Source of the DNA: Stomoxys calcitrans
Lineage: Eukaryota > Arthropoda > Insecta > Diptera > Muscidae
Direction: 5' to 3'
NCBI RefSeq assembly: GCF_963082655.1
Contig: NC_081552.1
Span: forward strand, 127,815,494 to 127,879,493
DNA length: 64,000 bases
Position numbers and translations under genes: made by a program. The notes below the pieces were generated by a model. The model did not search any database. It was given only the letters and a program-made list of their open reading frames with translations, and had not been told where the DNA came from. Shown here piece after piece: positions 11,510 to 22,059 of the stretch (position 1 is its first letter; every line of letters begins with the position of its first letter).

Positions 11510-13646
11510 ACTAGCTGACCCGGGCCCGCTCCGCTGCGCCTTCTTTTACTTTATATGGAAAAAAGTTTCCTTGGAATATTTATATTCGACAATTAAAGAG
11601 CTTTTAGTGAAATACCATGCTACGAATATAGTATATCGCTTGACTAACAATTTAACAATATAAGTGCCTTTGTCCGAATCCCATATGATCTTTATTGGTC
11701 TACAAATTTAAGTTTGGATATAAGGTGTACTCTATTCTTAAAATGCTTTATTTTAGCCCGCTACCCTCAAGATAACATATTTAGGGGTGTTTTCGGGGGT
11801 GAGGTGGTCCCCCAGGCACTTGGCCGTGAAAAAATATGAGCATCGTGCTCTTCTTTCAACAACCATTTATTTAAACCCCATATTGCCATTGGTTTAGGGG
11901 AGTTTACACGATGAGGCGTCCCCCAAACACATGGCCCAAAATAGGTTATCAAATTCGTTTTCTAATCTTAAATACCACATATTGGCATGGTCGAAAATTT
12001 TGTTTCCTTAGCGGGGTGTTTTGGGGAAGGGGTGATTCCCTAAATACATGGTCCTAAATTTGGATATCAATTTCGTATACTACTCCCAAATACCTTTGTT
12101 TGAGCCCCATTTTACGATGGTCACTAAAAAATTGCTGCTTGTGGGGTATTTTGGGAAAAGGCTTGACCCCCAGAAAATTGGTCCCGAAAGTGGGTATCAA
12201 TTCTTGCTCTACCCCAAAATACCTTTCATTTAATCTTCACATTGACATGGTCGGTAAATATGCCCGATTTGGGGGTGTTTTGAGGATTGGAAAATCCCAA
12301 AGCCCGGAAAATATATCAGCAACGTGCTCTATTCTCATATATCTATATATCATTTATTTGAACCCCATATTGCCATTGGCCTCAAAATTGCATATCAAAT
12401 TCGTTTTCTAATCTCATTTAATGCAAAAGTCAGCATATATGTCCGGTTTGGGGTATTGACCCCAAAAACTATAAATATTTAGTTCCACTCTCTGTAAGAC
12501 CCAAATTGTCTTGGTGAGCAAATACGTCCTATTAGAGGGTTGTTATGGTGGTGGAACGTCCCCTAGACGGTTGGTCACTAATGTTGATATCAGATACGTG
12601 GTTTACTCCCAAATGCCTTTAATTTGAGCCCCATATTTCCATAGTCGGCAAACGTGACCGGCTTGGGAGGTGTTTTGGAGGATGGGCGGCCACTAAGTGA
12701 GTTGGCCTTGAAAATATATATCAGATTCGCGTTCCACTTTAAAAACTCTCTTATTTGAGCCTCATATTGCAAAAGTCAGCAAATACTTACTATTTGGGTG
12801 GTGTTGTGTGGGTGGGGTGGCACCATAGACACTTTTCCCAAATATTGATATCAGATTCGCTCTTTACTCCCAAATACCTTTCATTTGAGCCCCATATGGC
12901 TATGGTCTTAAATTTGTCCCCTTTGGGGGCTGTTTTTGGTGAGAGGCGGCCCCCCAAACACTTGATCCCATATTTGGATATCAGATTCTAGTTCTACACT
13001 CAAATACCTTTTATTTAAGCCCCATATTCCCATGGTCAGTAAATAAGTCCTGTTTGGGGTGTGTTTTGGGGAAGAAGTCCACCCCCAGCAACGTGGTCCC
13101 ACATTTGGATACCAGATTCGTATTCTACTCGCAAATACCTTTCATTTGAGTCCCATATTGCCATTGGCGGTAAATATGTCCGATTTAGAGGTGTTTTGGG
13201 GTTGGGGTGGTCCCCCTAGCACTTGGTTCGACAAATGGATATCAGATACGTTTTCTTATCCTAAAGACCTTTCATTTGAATCTCATATTGTCGTGATTGG
13301 TGTAAATATATATTTGGTAGATTTTAGGGTGGGGCATCCCCCCTAGGTACCCCATCCGAAATTTGGATACCAAATTTTTATTTTTAGGGTACTATATGAG
13401 AGCACACAAAATTTCGCTTAAATCGCACCAACCATCTCCGAGATCTGGCGTTTTTGAAAATTAGGGTAAGGGGGAGGATCCGCCCCCCTTCAGATATCAA
13501 AAAATGTAGTACCCTATTTTCACCACGAGATCATTATGCACTATCTGTGAAAATTTTAAGAAAATCGGATGAGCCGTTTCTGAGTCTATAAGGAACGCAC
13601 AAACTTGCAAAAAACAAACACAAATTGATTTATATATATAAGATTA
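11510..13646 (+). mobile_element. Family B repeat, complete-looking reference copy
   Basis: It starts with CTAGCTGACCCGGGCCCGC and ends with TTATATATATAAGATT after a short CAAACAAA tail. Between these lie degenerate tandem units. The CAGATWCG landmark recurs at 12591, 12722, 12852, 12982, 13113 and 13243, a period of 130-131 bp. The final 250 bp are a distinct non-repeated block that includes AAAATCGGATGAGCCGTTTC. No target duplication or terminal inverted repeat was seen. Similar starts and tails occur in widespread insect repeats, but I cannot name its class. Confidence 0.8.
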
Positions 13647-13649
13647 GGC

Positions 13650-13998
13650 ACTTGAATTTATTGTGGCTCAGAAGAAGACCATTTGCGCCAGCCCAATTAT
13701 AAACTCTGTCGAGATCATCATTAAGTTTAGTAAGGGATTGTCTAATATCCTTTAAGTCGGTGCTTAGAAAAACCTACAAATCAACCGCATACATATGCGC
13801 ATTGTTGTGAACTAATTGTGTTCGGTTAGACCTTGTTTATTTAGCACCAATCTCTTCAATGACCCTCCACTTACTCTTAGAGACTAATGCAGAATTAAAT
13901 CCGGTGGAGTAATAGTCACTCTTAGCAAGGTCACTACAAGTGCTTACTCGTCTCCAAGCGTTGCGAAATTCGGATTGTTTTATAACTGCCCTGAAAGC
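13650..13998 (-). pseudogene. CR1/Jockey-like LINE ORF2 remnant, internally deleted
   Basis: On the minus strand the order is a linker peptide (KSDYYSTGFN, then SKSKWRVIEEIG) at about 13830-13998. An RT piece follows at 13650-13830 with HMYAVDL and LDRVYNWAGANGLLL. The central RT is missing. The catalytic YADD box reads YAVD, so an Asp is lost. The linker resembles that at 29238-29620 (MEYYSSRYDC, SKSKWKVIHTM), suggesting related LINEs. Confidence 0.65.
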
Positions 13999-14009
13999 CT
14001 CCACCGAAG

Positions 14010-14110
14010 TCGATTATATTCGGTTCAGAATAAGGTATATTTTCCCATTTTCACTTATAGGGCAGGTGTAGGGTATTTACTTTACAAATTCTCCTTCGAA
14101 ATTTAATTAA
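14010..14110. mobile_element. Fragment of an A3-type HINE end
   Basis: The words CACTTATAGGGCAGGTGTAGG and ATTATATTCGGTTCAGAAT match the end region of A3 at about 39530-39590. About 100 bp remain. Confidence 0.45.
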
Positions 14111-14204
14111 ATCGACCGATAATCCATTTTTGATAAACACAATGTATTGAAAAAATGTCAGGTGGGTAAATTGTGGGTTGCATGACATAAAGAGCCATAT
14201 TATT

Positions 14205-14712
14205 TATCGTCACTCCTAAATAATCTATTACGGATGCTGATTGACTTTAAACCCGTCTGCTATGCAAACGACGATACTATAACATCGTTAAGTATAGGTA
14301 TCCGAATCAGCTATGAAGAAAGGCGAAGGGGTCTTGGAGATGGCATACGACTTGGCTAGTCCTACGGGTCTGAATGTGATCCCACTTCTGGTTCATGAGG
14401 ATGACGAAGATAGGCCAATTTGACGCACCACGCTTCCTCAACAGAATGTATCGAAATCACACGACAAAATCAAATACTTAAGAGTGATCTTGAACAGGAA
14501 ACTAAACTGGAAGTGTCGCATTAGGGAGAGAACGGATTACTCTCACAGATGTTGGGCACTTAGTTGACGGGTCGTGGGTTCGAAATGGGGCCTGAATTCG
14601 AGGATAATTCACTTGCTCTACTGGAGCGTGATTAGACCAATACTTGCTAACGCCTCAGCTGTTTGGTGAACTACGATGGAGAAAAAGTGTAATGTAAGAA
14701 TAACATGTTGTC
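14205..14712 (+). pseudogene. LOA-like LINE RT fragment
   Basis: The sequence matches the back of the RT domain in the larger copies at 23270-23740 and 43850-44330. It includes the motif C region, here CYANDDTI instead of CYADDVI. Decayed forms of the segments for RAPRFLNKTIS, CWALCRR and NPR.VHWLYRSVIRPI follow. It ends abruptly at AACATGTTGTC, and stops and indels are frequent. Both ends are truncated. Confidence 0.75.
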
Positions 14713-15053
14713 GTGGCACGGGCGCACTATGGGCGAAATTCCCAATTTAGTGCCGCAAAACTCAATTTTCAACTTGTTTAAAAATCTCCAAAATTACACA
14801 CTAATGGATCACAAACTTTCCACTGATTATAGAAATCGATTCTTCATTGCTTGATTCGGTCCAGTAGAACATCTGCAATCTGTCAAACCCAACATATGTT
14901 TCAGCGGGTACATACTAAAGGCGCTATGATACGACAAATAGATTTCTTATGACGTGTCACTTTTCACTTGTAATCGTAAATGTTTTTCAAAATTGTCAAT
15001 TTACATACATTTTTGCTATTGCACCTGTATGTTGTTTTCGTTGACATAACCTA
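14713..15053. other. Unassigned noncoding sequence
   Basis: I find no recognisable gene or repeat in these 340 bases between the LINE fragment and the half MITE. Confidence 0.4.
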
Positions 15054-15125
15054 TTGGGTTGCCCAAAAAGTAATTGCGAATTTTTTAAAAGAAAGTAAAT
15101 GCATTTTTAATAAAACTTAAAATTT
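15054..15125 (-). mobile_element. Half copy of the mariner-type MITE
   Basis: TTGGGTTGCCCAAAAAGTAA begins right after TA at 15052-15053. The following 60 bases match the inner sequence next to the right inverted repeat of the complete MITEs (AAAAGAAAGTAAATGCATTT). The other half is missing. Confidence 0.75.
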
Positions 15126-15349
15126 TTTATATTTTTGTCAGAAATAAAAGAATACGCTTTAATCGAAAAAAAAAGTGATATTTATATATTAGTTTCGTTT
15201 GTATCACACGACATGTAGAACTCTACATGTGCTAAAATTTATTGAGAGATGCATGTATTAATTTGAAAAAAAAAATATATTTGTGTTCTGTATTTGAATT
15301 ATAAAGGAAAAAAAAATTATGTTAAAGTAGCTTATAACAAAACTAAAAA
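15126..15349. other. AT-rich spacer with a small hairpin
   Basis: ACATGTAG, AACT, CTACATGT at about 15209-15228 forms an 8 bp stem with a 4-base loop. Nothing else recognisable is seen. Confidence 0.35.
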
Positions 15350-16420
<1,071 letters not shown>

Positions 16421-16702
16421 CAAATGATGACTTCCATGGATTAAAACTTGCGGTATTCACGGGGTTTCAATCTAGTTTCTGGGGCCTGGGATCTATATTG
16501 GGATCAACCCAGAACTGAGATCTATTTCGGTAGGCAAACATAGGTCAAGAAGCACTCTTATACAGAGTAGGTGAACTATGTGTGAGTTGATGTGGGGAAA
16601 ATGATGGGAAGTTGCACTGCAATCTTTTTCCTAAATTTAAGGAGCCAAATATTAGCAAACTTAATGTAAAGTTTATCAGCAATATTCACAGTTTCATTTC
16701 TG
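16421..16702. other. Unassigned noncoding sequence
   Basis: About 280 bases of mixed composition lie between the A1 end and the LINE tail. No gene, RNA or shared repeat phrase was recognised. Confidence 0.35.
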
Positions 16703-18720
16703 AATAGGTTAGGTTAGGTTAGGTTGAAAAGAGGGTGCAGATATTAATCCGCCCCATGCCACTGTGGACATACATCTAAGGCTTGTTGTGCTTTCTCAAT
16801 GTAATCCCCCGGGTCCACGCTGTCCTCTAGCTTTGATCCATCCGTATAACGTGATCTGATGATGGCAATACTAGGGTTCCGTCAATTCAAGACTGTGCCT
16901 CTGGCAGCAGTGCCTCGCACTCGACTTTAAGGTTCATCTCAGGTATCCGATCAGAAACCTCTTCCCTTCCTTCCAGGTTTCCTATCGTCGCCTCGATTAT
17001 ACCGGGTATGAGCTGCTCCCATCCTCAATCCATTCTCCCATCGCCTTAAGTCTTATAGCCTCAGTGGCTGTCTCACACCTGATCTGTGTGTCAATGGGTC
17101 GGATATGTAAAATAGTCTCCAGTGCCCTAATGGGCGTGGTCCTTATCGCTCCGCCTATGCCAAGACATCATGTTCTCTGAACCTGTTTTCATATGAAGAA
17201 AGGTTCTTCTCTGGGTTAACATTGAGACCTCTAGGTCTAGCCCAGTCATATGCCATATCCAAGACCCTTCATCCCTTCTGCATAGCTCGTTCGGATCCTT
17301 ACTTTTAGAAGTATTATAACATCTGCATAGCAGACGGGTTCAAATGGGTCATTTATGGTTGTCACCCGTAGGAGTGGCGATAAAATGCCCCCCCGTGGCG
17401 TGCCCTGTGCCACTTTCTCCCTTATAATTATGCCATGGGACACACAATTTATCCAACTGTTCCTTAGCATATGGTTTATCCAGTCTCTGAGGACCGGGTC
17501 CACCCGGTACTGGTCTAAGAATTGGATCAGTGTGTCGGCTTCGAAGGAATCTTCTATTTTATGCACAACCTCGTGCAGGCTAGTCTCCACCGACCTTCCC
17601 TTGACATAGGCATGCTGTTTGTATGCAAGCAGTTCGCTGGATGTCATACTTTTTATCATGGTGTCCACAATACGTTCCATGGTTTTGAGTAGAAAGGATG
17701 CAAGGCTTATGGGTCTGTAGGCCATTGGTGTCGCATAACTTGCCTTGCCGGGCTTGGGTATAAACACCACCCTTGCCTCCTGCCAGGCTTTCGGAGTATA
17801 TGATAGTCCTAGGCACGCTGTGAAAATTTTAGCCAGACGAGGCGCCAGATAGCCTGCCTCTCTCTGTAATAACGCCGGAAATATTCCATCAGGTCCGGAT
17901 GACTTTAATGGTTTGAAGCTCCTCAAGGATTCCTTCACCATAAATTCCGTTATTATAAACCTTCGATCAACGTCATTATTCCAAGATTCCGGTTTCTCCG
18001 TGAATCCCTTCGTATCCTGTGGAAAATGGGTTTTCATCAAAAGCCTCAACATGTCCTCCGTTGTCTCTGCTCTCACTCCCATGTCATTTACTAAAGTTTC
18101 AGTTTGGACACTTGTTTTTGAGAGAAACTTTTTTATCTTGGCGGAGTCATTAACGCTATCGACATGTTCGCAGAAAAGTTTCCAGGAGGCACGTTTTGCC
18201 GCTCTGGTTATCTTATTGCATTTCTTGAGTCGTGTGTAATACACATCCCAATAAATTTCCGCCTTTTTACGACGCGCTCTGTTAAAAAGTCTGCGGATTT
18301 CTTTCCCAATGTTGCGAATCTTCCCGGTCATCCTGGGTTTTTCTTGGGCTGATTTCCTTTCCCGAAGAGTACAACTGTCTTCGAAGTACTCCACAAGTGC
18401 AGTCGTAATCCTATTGACATTTTCGTCAATGTCTTCTATGCTTGGACAATCTAAATTATCTTGCCCAAGTCTTATTCTGATTAACCTTCCGAATTTTGTC
18501 CAGTTGGTTTTCAACTTATTCCGGAAGCTTATCGTCGTGCTATTCTAAACCTAATGTAGCGATGGTCAGAGAAAGAGTGCTCCATGGAGACCCTCCAATC
18601 CTGAATCTCATCGATCACATTTTCCGACCATATCGTCACATCTAATACCTCCTCCCTAATCCTATTAACAAAGGTAGCGGTGTTACCATTATTAAGTTTT
18701 CTGAATAAGGCTGTATCTAT
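16703..18720 (-). mobile_element. LOA/I-like LINE copy 1, 5'-truncated
   Basis: The 3' end on the minus strand is a short (CCTAA)n tail (seen as AGGTTAGGTTAGGTTAGG at 16705-16722). It is preceded by a 3' UTR word GGTGCAGATATTAATCCGCC shared with the other copies. Going upstream are remnants of the RNase H and RT domains and the last part of the endonuclease (MEHSFSDHRYI near 18580). The copy stops near 18720, as 5'-truncated LINE insertions do. It shares about 2 kb with copies at 20478-24905 and 43083-48030. Confidence 0.85.
17246..18514 (-). pseudogene. LOA-like reverse transcriptase, open for 422 codons but catalytically dead
   Basis: This is the longest open frame in the window. It covers the endonuclease-RT linker (about residues 1-190), RT fingers with SSGPDGIFPALLQ (about 211-223) and FIPKPGKASYATPMAYRPIS, and palm motif B as QGTPRGGILSPLL. 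Compared with the plus-strand copy (22993-23307), the peptide carrying motif A (AVCI.EGAF.NVR) is cleanly missing between SFE and ADTLIQ. Motif C reads YADV rather than YADD. Both catalytic Asp sites are thus affected even though the frame stays open. The I/LOA assignment rests on the EGAFxNV motif of the sister copy and the downstream RNase H. Confidence 0.85.
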
Positions 18721-19005
18721 TTTCCAACTTTAAGTTAAAGACGAAAAATGGTCTTAGAAAAAGGAGCGTTTAAAAACGTTTTTTAGGTTAAGATGCTAAG
18801 TTTAAAAAAAATAATATTTTGAAAAATAATAATTGGACAGTCATATATGAAGTAAAATAAGATTTAATCAGCGATCAAAATTTCAAACGGATGGTCATGT
18901 CCGTTAGTGAGTAAGAAATGAAATTTAAAGATAGCATCATTATTTTAAAGTTTTGGCTCGTTTTCATTGCTTCAATCCTACAAATAAGGAAATATCTTAA
19001 ATTTG
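18721..19005. other. AT-rich spacer, no gene seen
   Basis: Nothing here resembles a coding region or shared repeat. Confidence 0.35.
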
Positions 19006-19007
19006 TC

Positions 19008-19057
19008 AGTGTGGAGCATTTCCAATGTCATTGCCCGGCTTTCGCAGAACGCACAAG
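19008..19057 (+). pseudogene. Splinter of LOA-like LINE ORF2 C terminus
   Basis: The bases encode VEHFQCHCPAFA, matching the Cys/His end of ORF2 in the plus copy near 24630-24670. It is cut off immediately afterwards by an RT fragment on the other strand. Confidence 0.65.
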
Positions 19058-19200
19058 AGCATTCTGACGGAAAAACCTGCCTGTTCCATCCTCAAAATGA
19101 TGTCAAATACACGCTGCAGAAGGGGACTTGCCATCACCTTATTTGCGTTTAGCAATGTAATCCCCCTCCAGTTTTTACAATGGGTGAGTTCCACACAGGT
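19058..19200 (-). pseudogene. RTE-like RT fragment
   Basis: The minus-strand peptide contains CKNWRGITLLN and, further on, RMEQAGFSVR. These are typical of the RT fingers in RTE-like and related LINEs. About 140 bp survive. It lies between two plus-strand pieces of the LOA-like LINE, so it looks like an insertion or repair patch. Confidence 0.55.
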
Positions 19201-19379
19201 TGGAACATTGACGTCCGCGCTGTGTCATTGCTATCATAAGAAGCTTGGTTTCGAGCTAACAGTAGCGGCCGCAGGTTGCCGATAGTGGAATGTTCCATAC
19301 GGAGAAGCAGCAACGGTAGCAGAGATGGCCCGCAACATGATTTTCTACATTTTTGACTGTCAAAAATCTACATTTTTGA

Positions 19380-19500
19380 ATGTCACAAATTTGGTATTTG
19401 GAGCGCTTATCAAGTCTATTACTGGCTATGGTGTACGTCCATAGTGGCATGGGGTGGGTTAATATCCGCATCCTCTTTTCAAGCTATCTTAGCCTATTGC
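19380..19500 (+). mobile_element. 3' UTR of a LOA-like LINE
   Basis: GAGCGCTTATCAAGTC, GGCATGGGGTGGGTTAATAT and CCTCTTTTCAAGC match 24815-24900 of the plus-strand copy. With the splinter at 19008 it represents a mostly deleted copy. Confidence 0.65.
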
Positions 19501-20095
19501 CCATATTTAACATGATGTCTTTGAAGTCCTACATTTTGTTGAACTAGACTTTTGACTGATTGGATGTAACAGAAAGCTCACCTGTTTGAAACCATTGCTC
19601 TGTTTAGAAGGTTTTCGAGTTATTTCGTCCACCCAGAGAAATTATATCAGCGAGCACTGTCTGCTGATATTGAATTAAATATTTTAAACTTTTGAATGAA
19701 TCCGTGTAAAATTTGTTAAATTCTAAGCAACATTTGAGGCTTTGCTATATACTTATAAAAAATTGCCCATTTTATGGGTTTAATATTTTAAATTATCTAT
19801 TTGAAAACAGCAGAAAATGATTGCTATTTAGCGACAAATTACAGTAACGCCCAGGTGGGAGATAGTTGATTAATAAAAACAAAATGAAAGTCAATTTTGC
19901 CTTTAATATTTTTTTTTTTTTCTTTCGAAAAATAATTTGGGAAAAATAATTTGGAGTTTGTTTTAGACAATCCCTTTGAATTTTTGTCTTTAGAAAAAAA
20001 TTTCATTGACATTTGGAAAAAAATTATTGTCATTTTGGTTTCAAAATATAATTTCTTGGTGGGCCTGGGTCAAATTTTATCTTAGAGAATTTTTT
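19501..20095. other. Unassigned AT-rich noncoding sequence
   Basis: The region holds long A/T runs, including a 14-base T tract near 19908. I see no protein similarity or repeat shared with the rest of the window. Confidence 0.4.
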
Positions 20096-20398
20096 ACAGA
20101 AATTTCGTTTTCAGAGAAAGAAATCTGAATCGATATGGTCCATTGGCATCACCAATGACCTACATCAGTGAAAAGTATTTTTGCAAAACTTCAAGTGGCT
20201 AGCTTTATTCGTTCGACCTCTATCGTGATTTCGGCGGACAGACGGATAGACAAAAGGACGTGCCTGGATCGACTTTGAATATCAAGACTATCAAGAATAT
20301 ATACACTTTATAGGGTCGCAGATAAATATTTGAGGTGCTGGAAACGGAATGACTAGATTAGTATACCACCCTTTCAACTGTGGTATGTATTAAAACAA
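20096..20398 (-). mobile_element. Degraded A1 HINE end fragment
   Basis: GTGAAAAGTATTTTTGCAAA, TCAAGTGGCTAGCTTTATTC, a GACAGACGGATAGAC block and AAGAATATATACACTTTATA match the right third of A1 with many substitutions. The end reads TGTGGTATGTATTAAAAC. It is older than the other A1 copies. Confidence 0.65.
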
Positions 20399-20589
20399 CT
20401 GTATTAAAACAACAAAAAATATGCAACATTATTGCAACTTTCACAAAAAACCAAACCAAACCGCCTCAAGAGAATAGCTTAAAGCCATTGAGTGGAGCGG
20501 ACGTGTTTTCACTTCGCTCCTCAAAGAAATATATCAGTATCTCGGAATAGGAACTACCTATTACGAAGAAATTTTAAAAACTTTTTGGA

Positions 20590-21110
20590 GTAGGCTTAAA
20601 ACTAACTTAAAAGACCCAACAGCTGCGGTGGTGGCTTCAGACCGCAGCATGTTGTCCCCCCCTTCCTATAGGTGTGGGTGCCTTAATGAGGAAGAGACGG
20701 ATAAACCAGAGGGATGCACAGTTCGTCCCCAGCCTACAAACAATGGTGGTGTTGGTAAACGATCGGGTTATCGAACATGTATTGAACTCTGAAGGGGGTT
20801 GGCCCATACGAATTATGAGCTGCGCGTCTAGAGGGCGCATTATATATCTCTGCTTTGCGTCAGCGGAATATATTGATACCGCCAAAAAGCTCGTTGGTAG
20901 TATCCACACTCTCTGGAGCGCAAAGCTCGACATTGTGAAAAAGATGGACATCCCACAGCTCACATAGGCGACGGTCTTCATCAAGGATATGGGCGGCGAG
21001 GACGGAGGAATGATCTCTCTTGTGGTTGGCATTGATCAAGCCTCTGTGGCATTTTTGGTTAAGACTAAAGGCATGGCGTACTTCGGGGCCATGGACGTCT
21101 TTTTCAAGAT
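20590..21110 (+). pseudogene. LOA-like LINE ORF1 (RNA-binding chaperone), N-terminal and central part
   Basis: Open pieces at 20674-20967 and 20989-21213 encode segments also found in the minus copy at 46825-47310. These include VNDRVIEHVLNSEGG versus VNDRILEHVWNSVEG, and KKMDIPQLT versus KKIDIPQLT. Two independent copies keeping the same protein show that this was a real ORF1. I see no classic zinc knuckle or RRM signature, so its nucleic-acid binding is inferred from position only. A deletion upstream of 20680 removes a stretch present in the other copy. Confidence 0.7.
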
Positions 21111-21120
21111 TGGGAACACA

Positions 21121-21745
21121 AGGATAAGCAAATATCCTCATACTGAGCCATCAAGCGACGCTGTGACGGGACTCTCAATAACGCCTAACGGAAAGGGGCC
21201 TACGATGAGATAATCACCGACTCTCTCAATATTGGAATGACTAGGATAAGCAAAGATCTTAATACTAAAACAACAGGCAGTGCAGGGGCGAGAGACCCAA
21301 TACAGCCTAATAAACAGGGACTCAACGACGGAACCATCAACCACTTTCTCGAGACAAGGAAGACCAGGATGGATAAAGATCCTTATGCTGAAACATCAGG
21401 CAGTACAGTGACAGAACACTCAACGTCGCCTAACGCACAGGGAGCGGACGATGCGACCATAACCTTCTCCCAAGAAGCCCATTTACTCAAGATTTGAAAG
21501 ACCAGTATTTGCAAAGATCCTAATATTGGAATATCAGGCAGTGCAGGGACGGTAGACTCAATACAACCGAACGAATATTGACCCGATGATGGAACCATTA
21601 CCCACTTTCTCAATATTCGGAAGACTAGGATATGCAAAGATCCTTATTTTAAAACGTCAGGCAATGCAGTGGCGGGAATCTCAATGCTGCCTAAAGAACA
21701 GGGAGCAGACTATGAGACCATCACCCACTCCGAAGAAGCCCATCT
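21121..21745 (+). repeat. Coding minisatellite at the ORF1 C terminus, about 123 bp units
   Basis: The landmark AGGATAAGCAAAGATC (with variants) recurs at 21121, 21243, 21366, 21504 and 21627, giving spacings of 122, 123, 138 and 123 bp, or about 41 codons. Each unit carries TRISKDP-like, SGSA and PNxQGxDDxTI-like peptides. Weaker units of the same kind are seen in the minus copy at about 46380-46690, so repeat number varies between copies. Confidence 0.8.
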
Positions 21746-22059
21746 AATGGAGGACCCATGATTTAGATCATCCAAATAAATCTCCTCCGGAGCGAGACAA
21801 CTACTCGCACTCTGATGCCTTAATTCAGGAGCAATGTGCAACTTGGAACAAAATCTCTGAACTGAATCATATCAACAACCAATTATTCTATGCTCACATT
21901 GGTATTCGGCCGTGGACCTGCGTTATTTGTCATGAAAATTTAAATTATGTATTTTCCCCCAAGTTGTCAACGTCGGTTGCAATCTAGTGGATGAGTTTCA
22001 GCATTGCAGGGTCTTCATGGAGCATTGCTTCTCACACCATCGCTACACTGGGTTTAGAA

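Noticed and set aside
16705..16725. Interstitial telomere repeat (TTAGG)n
   Set aside because: Only about four units are present, and they lie exactly at the 3' end of a LINE whose other copies have the same tail.
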